NCBI GenBank assembly: GCA_024404125.1
Contig: JAKSQL010000080.1
Location: 1 to 5,264 of the forward strand
Length of the DNA: 5,264 bases
Direction of reading: 5' to 3'
Source: Clostridia bacterium
Lineage (GTDB): Bacteria > Bacillota > Clostridia > Oscillospirales > Acutalibacteraceae
Shown: one piece after another, positions 1 through 5,264 of the stretch
Layout of the letters: every line of letters begins with the position of its first letter
Numbering within the stretch: position 1 is the first letter of the stretch
Notes under the pieces: model-generated
The model's database searches: none
What the model was told of the DNA's origin: nothing
What the model saw: the letters and a program-made list of their open reading frames with translations, nothing else
Program-made: the position numbers and the translations under genes

Positions 1-2
1 TT

Positions 3-365
3 GAACGCGAGCGTGAAATAGAAAAGTTTAACAGTGAAGAGTATTGGACAGTTGACGCGAAGCTTGTAAGTCAGAGAAAATCTTTTGATGCCAAACTCTA
101 CGGTACTGTTGACGGCAAGAAAATTGAAAACATTTCCTGCGAAGCCGATGCAAATAAAATTGTATCAGAGCTTGAAAATGCAGAATATAAAGTTCTTTCG
201 GTTAAAAACGGAACAAGAAATAAGCAACCGGCTCCTCCGTTTAACACCTCAACTTTACAGCAGGAAGCATCAAGAAAATTGGGATTTACCGGTCAAAGAA
301 CAATGAAGGTTGCTCAACAACTTTACGAAGGTATTGACATAAAAGGCAACGTGTATGCGTACTGA
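3..365 (+). CDS. topA: DNA topoisomerase I (type IA), middle fragment, 5' end off the window and frameshifted at its 3' end
   Basis: This is the central part of topoisomerase I, the enzyme that relaxes negatively supercoiled DNA through a transient 5'-phosphotyrosine link. The reading frame is already open at the left edge and runs 120 codons to a TGA at 363-365. It begins ERERE-IEKF-NSEEYW, as in the family just after the TOPRIM domain. It also carries the conserved PPF-TSTLQQEASRKLGF block (about 234-290) and the QQLYEGIDIKG segment (about 315-347) that normally leads straight into the active-site motif [T]YMRTDS. Here the frame instead reads NVYAY and stops, while MRTDSLRIS continues in another frame from 355. 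Roughly the first 190 residues, including the TOPRIM metal site, would lie upstream. Identity as TopA is very secure. Whether the break is biological or an assembly error cannot be told from sequence alone. Confidence 0.9.
   Translation, partial: EREREIEKFNSEEYWTVDAKLVSQRKSFDAKLYGTVDGKKIENISCEADANKIVSELENAEYKVLSVKNGTRNKQPAPPFNTSTLQQEASRKLGFTGQRTMKVAQQLYEGIDIKGNVYAY
345..354 (+). other. Frameshift and apparent small deletion in topA at the active-site tyrosine
   Basis: The upstream frame (codons starting at multiples of 3) gives ...DIKGN, and the downstream frame gives ATC-MRTDS, with TGT (Cys) at 352-354 where the family has the nucleophilic Tyr of TYMRTDS. About seven residues normally found between KG and T (of the NGTVGLI kind) are missing. 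Restoring the frame needs an insertion of length 2 mod 3, and 20 nt fits both frame and alignment. A deletion between two short AACG-like repeats would explain the remaining AACG at 348-351. The frame change is seen directly; the deletion size and repeat mechanism are inferred. Confidence 0.75.
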
Positions 366-1539
366 TTCTTTGCGTATTTCCGAAGAAGCACGGGCGAGCG
401 CAAATAAGTTTATTACCTCAACTTACGGCAAAAACTATCTGCCTGATAAACCCCGCTATTTCAAAACAAAAAGCGGTGCACAGGATGCGCACGAGGCAAT
501 CAGACCTACAAACGTGTTTTTAACTCCCGATGTGGCAAAGGATTCGCTTACCGCAGAGCAGTATAAACTTTACAAACTTATTTGGGAAAGATTTTTAGCA
601 TCGCTGATGGCAACTTGCGTTCAAAATACCGTTGCGGTAGATATTGCTGCCGCGGATTACCTTTTTAAAGCAAACGGCTATTCTGTTAAGTTTGACGGAT
701 TTACCGTACTTTACGAAGAGGGCAAAGACGATGATGAAACTGACGGCGTATCATTACCAAAAATGAGTATTGGGGAGATACTTAAGCTTAAATCAATTAC
801 TCCTAATCAGCACTTTACTCAACCGCCTGCGCGTTATACTGAGCCGACACTTATTAAGGCACTCGATGAAAACGGTATCGGCAGACCTTCAACCTATGCA
901 CCTATAATTTCAAACATTTTGCAGAGAAGTTATATTGAACGCGAAAAGAAATCTCTTAAACCTACACAACTCGGTATGGTTGTATCCGACCTTATATGCG
1001 AGTATTTTGATAAAATCGTTGAGGTAAAGTTTACCGCAGGGCTTGAAAAGAAACTTGATAAAATTGCGACGGGCGAACTTAATTGGACCGATACAATATC
1101 GGATTTTTATGACGATTTTAACGCACTGTTTGAAAAAGCCGAAAATTCGCTTACAGGAAAGCGAGTAAAGGTGCCTGATGTTGAAACTGATGTTATTTGC
1201 GATAAGTGCGGCAGAAAAATGGTAATAAAAAGCGGAAGATTCGGTAAGTTCCTTGCGTGCCCAGGATACCCTGAATGCAAGAATACCAAACCTGCTCCCG
1301 AAAACGAGGTTAAACAACCGTGCCCCAAATGCGGCGCGAAACTTGTAAAGCGCGTGTCCAAAAAAGGCAAGAAATTTTACGGTTGCTCAAATTACCCGAA
1401 CTGCGATTTTGCATCTCCCGGTGTACCTACGGGCGATGTATGTAAAGAGTGCGGCAGTTATATAATAAGCGGAATTCGCGGCAGAAAATACTGTATGAAT
1501 TCAAACTGCCCGTCAAGAGCAAAAAAAGATAAGGAATAG
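355..1539 (+). CDS. topA: DNA topoisomerase I, C-terminal part (from just after the catalytic tyrosine position through three zinc fingers)
   Basis: These 394 codons continue the upstream topA fragment in a shifted frame and complete the protein. Visible in order: MRTDSLRISEEA at residues 1-12, which in the family directly follows the catalytic Tyr; GAQDAHEAIRPT (41-52); FTQPPARYTEPTLIKALDE, then GIGRPSTYAPII (about 154-186), a core type IA signature; and three C-terminal four-cysteine zinc ribbons. The cysteines are C282/C285/C302/C308, C323/C326/C344/C350 and C363/C366/C380/C385, typical of DNA-binding tails in Firmicute TopA. The ATG at 355 is an internal methionine and not a natural start. 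An AAAGG at 342-346 sits 8 nt upstream and could by chance allow weak initiation, but the product would lack both TOPRIM and the tyrosine. The gene ends 2 nt before trmFO. The repaired protein would be of normal length, about 700 residues. Confidence 0.93.
   Translation: MRTDSLRISEEARASANKFITSTYGKNYLPDKPRYFKTKSGAQDAHEAIRPTNVFLTPDVAKDSLTAEQYKLYKLIWERFLASLMATCVQNTVAVDIAAADYLFKANGYSVKFDGFTVLYEEGKDDDETDGVSLPKMSIGEILKLKSITPNQHFTQPPARYTEPTLIKALDENGIGRPSTYAPIISNILQRSYIEREKKSLKPTQLGMVVSDLICEYFDKIVEVKFTAGLEKKLDKIATGELNWTDTISDFYDDFNALFEKAENSLTGKRVKVPDVETDVICDKCGRKMVIKSGRFGKFLACPGYPECKNTKPAPENEVKQPCPKCGAKLVKRVSKKGKKFYGCSNYPNCDFASPGVPTGDVCKECGSYIISGIRGRKYCMNSNCPSRAKKDKE
1531..1535 (+). promoter_or_regulatory. 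Ribosome binding site of trmFO, inside the end of topA
   Basis: AAGGA lies 6 nt before the ATG at 1542 and overlaps the last codons of topA, which supports this start and suggests that trmFO is translated from the same message as topA. Confidence 0.75.
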
Positions 1540-1541
1540 TT

Positions 1542-2846
1542 ATGAGTAAAATTCGAGTTATAGGCGCGGGGCTTGCAGGTTGTGAGGCGGCAAACATTAT
1601 CGCAAAAAGCGGTATTGAGGTTGAACTCGTTGAAATGAAACCCATTAAGAAAACTCCTGCGCATAAAACCGATAATTTTGCAGAACTCGTATGTTCAAAC
1701 TCTTTAAAGGCATCAAGGATAGACAGTGCCGCAGGACTTTTAAAAGAAGAAATGCGAAGACTCGGCTCGATTTGTCTTGAAGCGGCGGATGTTTCAAAAG
1801 TTGCCGCAGGCGGTGCTTTGGCAGTAGACCGTAATATTTTTTCAGAGTATATAACCGAGAAAATCAAGTCAAACGAAAATATTACCGTAAAGCACGAAAT
1901 AGTTGATAAAGTGTCTGACGATATGATAACCGTAATCGCAACAGGCCCTCTTACCGATACGGCACTCGCATTTGATATTGAAAAAGTATGTAATTGCAGT
2001 TCTTTAAACTTTTACGATGCTGCGGCACCTATTGTTACCGCAGAAAGTGTTGATATGAGTATTGCTTTTACCGCTTCACGTTACGGTGACGGGGAAACGG
2101 GCGATTACATCAACTGTCCGATGAATAAGCAGGAATATGAGTTGTTTTATAACGAACTTATAAATGCCGAAAGCGCACCGCTTCACGAATTTGATAAACC
2201 CTTTACGGTATACGAAGGTTGTATGCCGGTTGAGGTTTTGGCAAAGCGTGGGGAAGATTCTATCCGTTTTGGCCCTTTAAAACCCGTAGGTCTTAAGGAC
2301 CCGAGAACAGGGCACAGACCTTGGGCTGTGGTGCAACTCAGAAAAGAAAATTCTCTTGGCACGTTGCTTAACATAGTCGGCTTTCAGACAAATTTGAAGT
2401 TTTCTGAGCAAAAGCGGGTATTTTCGCTTATTCCAGGTCTTAAAAATGCGGAGTTTATGCGCTACGGTGTTATGCACCGAAACACGTTCATAAATTCCCC
2501 TAAAGTGCTTTCACGTGACCTGTCACTAAAAGAGAGTCCAAACGTATTTATTGCGGGACAACTTTCAGGTGTTGAAGGTTATATGGAGTCGGCGGCATCA
2601 GGTATAGTTGCGGGTATAAACGCGGTAAGAAAGTATAAGGGTGAAAAGCCGCTTATATTACCCGATTTTACAATGATTGGTGCATTGCTTAATTTTATTA
2701 CCGACCAAACGGTTGAAAATTTTCAACCTATGGGTGCAAATTTCGGCGTGTTACCGAAACTTGAAAATCATATACGCGATAAGCGTGAAAGGTATGCGGC
2801 GCTATCAAACCGCTCGCTTGAATATTTTGACAATAAAAAGTTTTAA
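1542..2846 (+). CDS. trmFO: Methylenetetrahydrofolate--tRNA-(uracil-5-)-methyltransferase TrmFO
   Basis: This FAD-dependent enzyme makes 5-methyluridine at position 54 in the T-loop of tRNAs, taking the carbon from 5,10-methylenetetrahydrofolate rather than S-adenosylmethionine. It acts in the cytoplasm. The 434 residues match the usual family length of about 435-440. Visible features: an N-terminal dinucleotide-binding GAGLAG at 8-13; PAHKTDNFAELVCSNSLKA (39-57); GGALAVDR (90-97); YEGCMPVEVLAKRG (224-237); FGPLKPVGL (243-251); a FAD-domain return FIAGQLSGVEGYMESAASG (336-354); and FQPMGANFGVLP (394-405). C51 and C227 correspond to the two catalytic cysteines described in Bacillus TrmFO. The gene follows topA by 2 nt, the classic Firmicute topA-trmFO pairing (gid in older naming), and ends 12 nt before plsX. 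The sequence looks intact, and the identification is very secure. Confidence 0.97.
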   Translation: MSKIRVIGAGLAGCEAANIIAKSGIEVELVEMKPIKKTPAHKTDNFAELVCSNSLKASRIDSAAGLLKEEMRRLGSICLEAADVSKVAAGGALAVDRNIFSEYITEKIKSNENITVKHEIVDKVSDDMITVIATGPLTDTALAFDIEKVCNCSSLNFYDAAAPIVTAESVDMSIAFTASRYGDGETGDYINCPMNKQEYELFYNELINAESAPLHEFDKPFTVYEGCMPVEVLAKRGEDSIRFGPLKPVGLKDPRTGHRPWAVVQLRKENSLGTLLNIVGFQTNLKFSEQKRVFSLIPGLKNAEFMRYGVMHRNTFINSPKVLSRDLSLKESPNVFIAGQLSGVEGYMESAASGIVAGINAVRKYKGEKPLILPDFTMIGALLNFITDQTVENFQPMGANFGVLPKLENHIRDKRERYAALSNRSLEYFDNKKF

Positions 2847-2850
2847 GGAG
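2845..2850 (+). promoter_or_regulatory. Ribosome binding site of plsX
   Basis: A strong AAGGAG overlaps the trmFO stop codon (TAA at 2844-2846) and sits 8 nt before the plsX ATG at 2859, which fixes the start and points to a shared transcript. Confidence 0.85.
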
Positions 2851-2858
2851 TTGAAAGA

Positions 2859-3848
2859 ATGAGGATAGTTATTGATGCTTTCGGCGGAGATAATGCACCG
2901 CTCGAAATCATAAAGGGCGCTTCTATTGCGTCATTGGAATACGGTGTTGAAATCACTCTTTGCGGTAAACAGTCGGTTATTGAGTCAGTCATAGCCGAAA
3001 ATAAACTTAATTTCTTCGGTGAACTTAAAATAGTTGACTGCGAAGATGTTTTAACTATGCACGATGACCCTACCTCTATTCTTAAATCTCACGCAAATTC
3101 CTCAATGGGTGTTGCGTTTTCGGAACTTAAGGAAGATAAGGCCGATGCTTTTGTATCGGCTGGCTCTACCGGGGCTATAGTTGTAGGCGGAACGCTTATA
3201 GTAAAGCGAATCAAAGGTATCAAAAGACCTGCACTTGCGAGTGCTCTGCCGTCACCTAAAGGCAGTTATCTTCTTATGGATATGGGCGCCAATGCGGACT
3301 CAAGACCTGAAATGTTAGAACAGTTCGGGGTAATGTCAAGCGTTTATTTAAATAAAGTTATGGGCATTGAAAATCCGAAAATTGCGCTTTTAAATATCGG
3401 CAGTGAAGATACTAAGGGTGACGAGTTGCACATAGAAGCATATAAACTGCTAAAGGCAAACGGTAAGATAAATTTCGTAGGTAATATTGAAGCAAGAGAG
3501 GTGCCGAAAGGCGAGTTTTGTGACGGTGTTGTTACTGATGGCTTTAGCGGTAATATCGTTTTAAAAACCATTGAGGGCGCTTCTATTACGTTGTTTTCGC
3601 TTATAAAGAAAATACTTTACAAGTCAACAATGAATAAACTTTCGGCGCTCGTTCTTAAAAAGGACCTCTATTCACTTAAAACTCTTATGGACAGTTCCGA
3701 GGTCGGCGGTGCAATACTTTTAGGTGTTTCAAAGCCCGTTATCAAGGCGCACGGAAATTCAAATGCAAAGGCAATTAAGAATGCCGTCCGTCAGGCAAAA
3801 ACTGTAGTTGAAAATAATATTATCGGTACTATTGCCGAGAATATATAA
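2859..3848 (+). CDS. plsX: Phosphate acyltransferase PlsX (acyl-ACP:phosphate acyltransferase)
   Basis: PlsX converts acyl-ACP and phosphate to acyl-phosphate, which the membrane enzyme PlsY uses to acylate glycerol-3-phosphate in the first step of phospholipid synthesis. PlsX is a soluble, membrane-associated protein. The 329 residues match the family length. Visible motifs: N-terminal RIVIDAFGGDNAPLEIIKGA (2-21); MHDDPTSILKSHANSSM (67-83), the conserved region with paired Asp and Lys; SAGSTGAIVVGG (100-111); LMDMGANADSRPEML (139-153); LLNIGSEDTKGDEL (177-190); FVGNIEAREVP (206-216); DGFSGNIVLKTIEG (227-240); and a C-terminal VGGAILLGVSKPVIKAHGNS, then NAKAIKNAV (282-310). It lies between trmFO and rnc with 12 and 11 nt spacers, so it is co-transcribed. 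Many Clostridia have acpP between plsX and rnc, but here it is absent. The gene is intact with nothing odd in sequence. Confidence 0.97.
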   Translation: MRIVIDAFGGDNAPLEIIKGASIASLEYGVEITLCGKQSVIESVIAENKLNFFGELKIVDCEDVLTMHDDPTSILKSHANSSMGVAFSELKEDKADAFVSAGSTGAIVVGGTLIVKRIKGIKRPALASALPSPKGSYLLMDMGANADSRPEMLEQFGVMSSVYLNKVMGIENPKIALLNIGSEDTKGDELHIEAYKLLKANGKINFVGNIEAREVPKGEFCDGVVTDGFSGNIVLKTIEGASITLFSLIKKILYKSTMNKLSALVLKKDLYSLKTLMDSSEVGGAILLGVSKPVIKAHGNSNAKAIKNAVRQAKTVVENNIIGTIAENI

Positions 3849-3851
3849 GGA
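3847..3851 (+). promoter_or_regulatory. Ribosome binding site of rnc
   Basis: AAGGA overlaps the plsX stop (TAA at 3846-3848) and lies 8 nt before the rnc ATG at 3860. The nearer ATG at 3851 is followed at once by TAA and can be excluded as a start. Confidence 0.8.
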
Positions 3852-3859
3852 TGTAATAA

Positions 3860-4540
3860 ATGAAATCACTTGAAAACCGTTTGGGGTACAAATTCAAAAA
3901 TATTGCTTTGCTTAAAAATGCGCTTACACATTCTTCTTATGCAAATGAGGTAAGAAACGGCATATCCTCAAATGAACGGCTTGAATTCTTAGGCGACTCG
4001 ATTTTATCAATAATCGTTTCGGAACATATCTACAAGAATTTCCCGAATATGCCCGAGGGTGAACTTACACGTCTTCGTTCTTCACTTGTTTGTGAGAAAG
4101 CACTTTGCGCTTTTTCAAGAGAAATCGGTGTAGGTGAATACTTGCTTTTGGGTAAAGGTGAGGATAAAGGCGGCGGCAGAGAAAGAGATTCAATTCTTGC
4201 CGATGCCTTTGAGGCGATACTTGCCGCTATTTATCTTGACGGCGGTATGGAGTGCGCCAAAAAGCACGTTATGAATTTTGTTTTAAGAGAACTTAAAGTT
4301 CATAGCAATGAAGATGCAATGAAAGACTATAAAACCGCTTTGCAGGAGATTATTCAACGTAATCCCGAAGAAAGTGTTTGTTATAATCTTGTAAGTGAAA
4401 GCGGTCCCGACCACGATAAATCATTCACTGTTGAGGTTTGCCTTAACTCAAATGTTATCGGTAAGGGTAGCGGCAAAAGTAAAAAGCAAGCGGAGCAAAT
4501 GGCGGCAATGCAGGCGCTTTCGCTTATGGGTGAACTTTAA
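3860..4540 (+). CDS. rnc: Ribonuclease III
   Basis: This double-strand-specific endoribonuclease processes rRNA precursors and structured mRNAs. It works as a Mg-dependent dimer. The 226 residues match bacterial RNase III. The N-terminal catalytic domain shows LGYKFKNIALLKNALTHSSYANE (8-30), the signature NERLEFLGDS (38-47) with metal ligands E42 and D46, and DSILADAFEAILAAIYLDGG (110-129) with D115 and E118, so all four acidic catalytic residues are present. A C-terminal double-stranded RNA-binding domain follows from about residue 157 (DYKTALQEIIQ) through FTVEVCLNSNVIGKGSG to the basic helix KSKKQAEQMAAMQAL (207-221). It starts 11 nt after plsX. The stop codon shares its last A with the ATG of the next gene (TAATG), suggesting translational coupling. 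In related Firmicutes rnc sits next to smc, and here the radical SAM gene intervenes, as is common in Clostridia. The gene is intact. Confidence 0.97.
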   Translation: MKSLENRLGYKFKNIALLKNALTHSSYANEVRNGISSNERLEFLGDSILSIIVSEHIYKNFPNMPEGELTRLRSSLVCEKALCAFSREIGVGEYLLLGKGEDKGGGRERDSILADAFEAILAAIYLDGGMECAKKHVMNFVLRELKVHSNEDAMKDYKTALQEIIQRNPEESVCYNLVSESGPDHDKSFTVEVCLNSNVIGKGSGKSKKQAEQMAAMQALSLMGEL

Positions 4541-5196
4541 TGTCCGACCATGCAAACATCTCGATTTTCGTACCGCATATAGGTTGCCCTAATATGTGCA
4601 CGTTTTGTAATCAGTGTCACATAACCGGAAGTGTGGATACGCCTACCGCCGATGATGTATCTGCCGCAGTAGAAACGGCAAAGAAGTCAAAAACATATAA
4701 TCCTTTTAATACCGAAATTGCTTTTTTCGGAGGCAGTTTTACCGCCATTGAACGAGAATATATGATTTATCTGCTTGAAAGCGGTTATAAGTATGTTAAT
4801 GACGGTACGGCAAAGGGTATCAGAATTTCCACAAGACCTGATGCGATAAACGAAGAAGTACTTGAAATTTTAAAGAAATACGGTGTAACTTCTATTGAAC
4901 TCGGAGCGCAAAGTCTTTGTGATGATGTGCTTACAAAAAATAAGCGCGGGCACAGTGCTAAAGATGTTTACAATGCTTCAAACCTTATAAAAAGTTACGG
5001 TTTTTCTTTAGGACTTCAAATGATGACAGGGCTTTACGGCAGTAGTGACGATAAAGATAAAAGGTCTGTCCAGCACAAAATCGATTTCCTCGTTAGGCGG
5101 CATACCTGCGCCGCTCATAGCCAGCACAGTATAGGCCGCGGCCTCGCAGCCCTCCTCGTCCACCTTGACGCGGGCGGCATGCTCTGCTTTCGATAG
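4540..5196 (+). CDS. Elp3-like radical SAM protein (rnc-linked), C-terminal part replaced by unrelated sequence
   Basis: This is a radical S-adenosylmethionine protein of the stand-alone Elp3-like (COG1243-type) group that often follows rnc in Clostridia; its substrate is unknown. The N-terminal part is clear: FVPHIGCPNMCTFCNQCHITG (10-30) with the CxxxCxxC cluster ligands C16, C20 and C23; FFGGSFTAI (62-70), the SAM-contacting GG motif; RISTRPDAINEEVLEIL (95-111); SIELGAQSLCDDVLTKNKRGHS (118-139); and FSLGLQMMTGLYGS (155-168). After about K174 (5061) the translation no longer resembles the family, turns into His/Arg/Ala-rich text, and ends by chance at TAG 5194-5196. The true protein should continue for well over 100 further residues. 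The minus strand beyond the break encodes a serpin. The ATG overlaps the rnc stop by one base, with a weak GGGTGA (4528-4533) upstream. The N-terminal identity is firm; the annotated end is not the natural one. Confidence 0.85.
   Translation: MSDHANISIFVPHIGCPNMCTFCNQCHITGSVDTPTADDVSAAVETAKKSKTYNPFNTEIAFFGGSFTAIEREYMIYLLESGYKYVNDGTAKGIRISTRPDAINEEVLEILKKYGVTSIELGAQSLCDDVLTKNKRGHSAKDVYNASNLIKSYGFSLGLQMMTGLYGSSDDKDKRSVQHKIDFLVRRHTCAAHSQHSIGRGLAALLVHLDAGGMLCFR
5041..5064. other. Chimeric junction between the radical SAM gene and an antisense serpin gene
   Basis: To the left, the plus strand codes for a typical radical SAM protein up to GLYGSSDDKDK. To the right, the minus strand codes for a serpin up to DRPFIFIVTT. 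The roughly 21 bases at 5041-5061 fit both readings, and each gene loses its continuation on the far side. Base composition changes here from about 40% to about 60% GC. The two truncations and the composition step are seen directly. The cause, whether misassembly or real rearrangement, is inferred. Confidence 0.75.
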
Positions 5197-5264
5197 CCAT
5201 ACTTCCTCCTCAAAATCCGGCAGCACAGCGGAGAAATCGGCTTTTTGCGGGTCAAAAACGTCCG
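5041..5264 (-). pseudogene. Serpin (serine protease inhibitor), C-terminal fragment lacking both ends
   Basis: Read on the minus strand from the right edge, this encodes about 74 residues of a serpin, a suicide inhibitor that traps a protease by inserting its cleaved reactive-centre loop into a beta-sheet. Visible: DVFDPQKADFSAVLPDFEE, the family's F-D-x-x-x-A-D-F-S segment; LSKAEHAARVKVDEEG, matching the usual SKxxHxxxxxVxEEG; the small-residue hinge CEAAAYT after P15 Gly, compatible with an inhibitory serpin; the loop VLAMSGAGMPPNEEIDF; and strand DRPFIFIVTT. Taking Gly as P15, P1/P1' would be about Ala/Gly. The final strand (usually a further 15-20 residues ending near LFxGxV) is missing: past the join the frame reads AVKPCHHLKS and stops at 5008-5010. 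The N-terminal 300 or so residues lie beyond the right edge. GC is much higher than the neighbours, so it probably derives from another genome or region. Confidence 0.85.

Noticed and set aside
85..306. A 73-codon plus-strand frame inside topA
   Set aside because: It is out of frame with the clear TopA translation over the same bases, has no family features and is lysine-rich shadow text.
345..366. Programmed ribosomal frameshift rescuing topA
   Set aside because: There is no slippery heptamer or evident downstream structure, and a frameshift would still leave out about seven residues and the catalytic tyrosine.
910..1867. Several minus-strand open frames opposite topA and trmFO
   Set aside because: All lie antisense to strongly conserved coding sequence, have no recognisable domains and no convincing ribosome binding sites.
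2183..2477. Minus-strand open frames opposite trmFO
   Set aside because: They are antisense shadows of the well conserved TrmFO middle region.
2914..3587. A 14-base direct repeat within plsX (copies at 2914-2927 and 3574-3587)
   Set aside because: Both copies encode the Gly-Ala-Ser-Ile that belongs to PlsX in each place; coincidental codon reuse is enough to explain it.
5062..5196. Novel C-terminal domain of the radical SAM protein
   Set aside because: The stretch is the antisense of serpin coding sequence, differs in base composition and ends at a chance stop codon, so it is not a real domain.
5041..5264. Mobile element insertion at the right end
   Set aside because: No terminal inverted repeats, target duplication, transposase or integrase sequence is visible; only serpin coding sequence is present.

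Overview
The window is a compact, single-direction (+) housekeeping gene cluster from a low-to-moderate GC Gram-positive bacterium, most likely an anaerobic Clostridia-type Firmicute. The evidence is a three-zinc-finger TopA, a folate/FAD-type TrmFO (rather than TrmA), PlsX, an rnc gene followed directly by a stand-alone Elp3-like radical SAM gene, strong AAGGA/AAGGAG ribosome binding sites, and GC of roughly 40% by spot count. Gene spacing is tight throughout (2, 12, 11 and -1 nt), with no room for internal promoters or terminators, so the block reads as one operon. There is no stretch over 300 bases without a gene.

Layout: positions 3-1539 hold DNA topoisomerase I (topA), missing its N-terminal TOPRIM part beyond the left edge and broken by a frameshift near 345-354, exactly at the catalytic tyrosine motif. 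Then come trmFO (1542-2846, tRNA m5U54 methylation), plsX (2859-3848, acyl-phosphate synthesis for phospholipids), rnc (3860-4540, RNase III) and a radical SAM gene starting in a TAATG overlap with rnc (from 4540). Together they cover DNA supercoiling, tRNA modification, membrane lipid initiation and RNA processing. The arrangement joins two neighbourhoods familiar in Firmicutes: topA-trmFO, and plsX-(acpP)-rnc-radical SAM-smc. No acpP lies between plsX and rnc.

At about 5041-5064 the window changes character abruptly. The radical SAM protein stops resembling its family after about residue 174, GC rises to about 60% (98 of 164 bases in 5101-5264), and the minus strand now encodes the C-terminal part of a serpin, including its reactive-centre-loop hinge. 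The serpin loses its own last strand at the same place. The join runs through about 21 bases that make sense in both genes (GSSDDKDK forward, FIFIVTT reverse). This looks most like a chimeric assembly join through a short shared sequence, less likely a true inversion or insertion.

I found no novel defence, mobile or regulatory system. The two things worth a second look are the topA lesion at the active site and the radical SAM/serpin junction. Both may be assembly artefacts and should be tested against reads before any biology is built on them.
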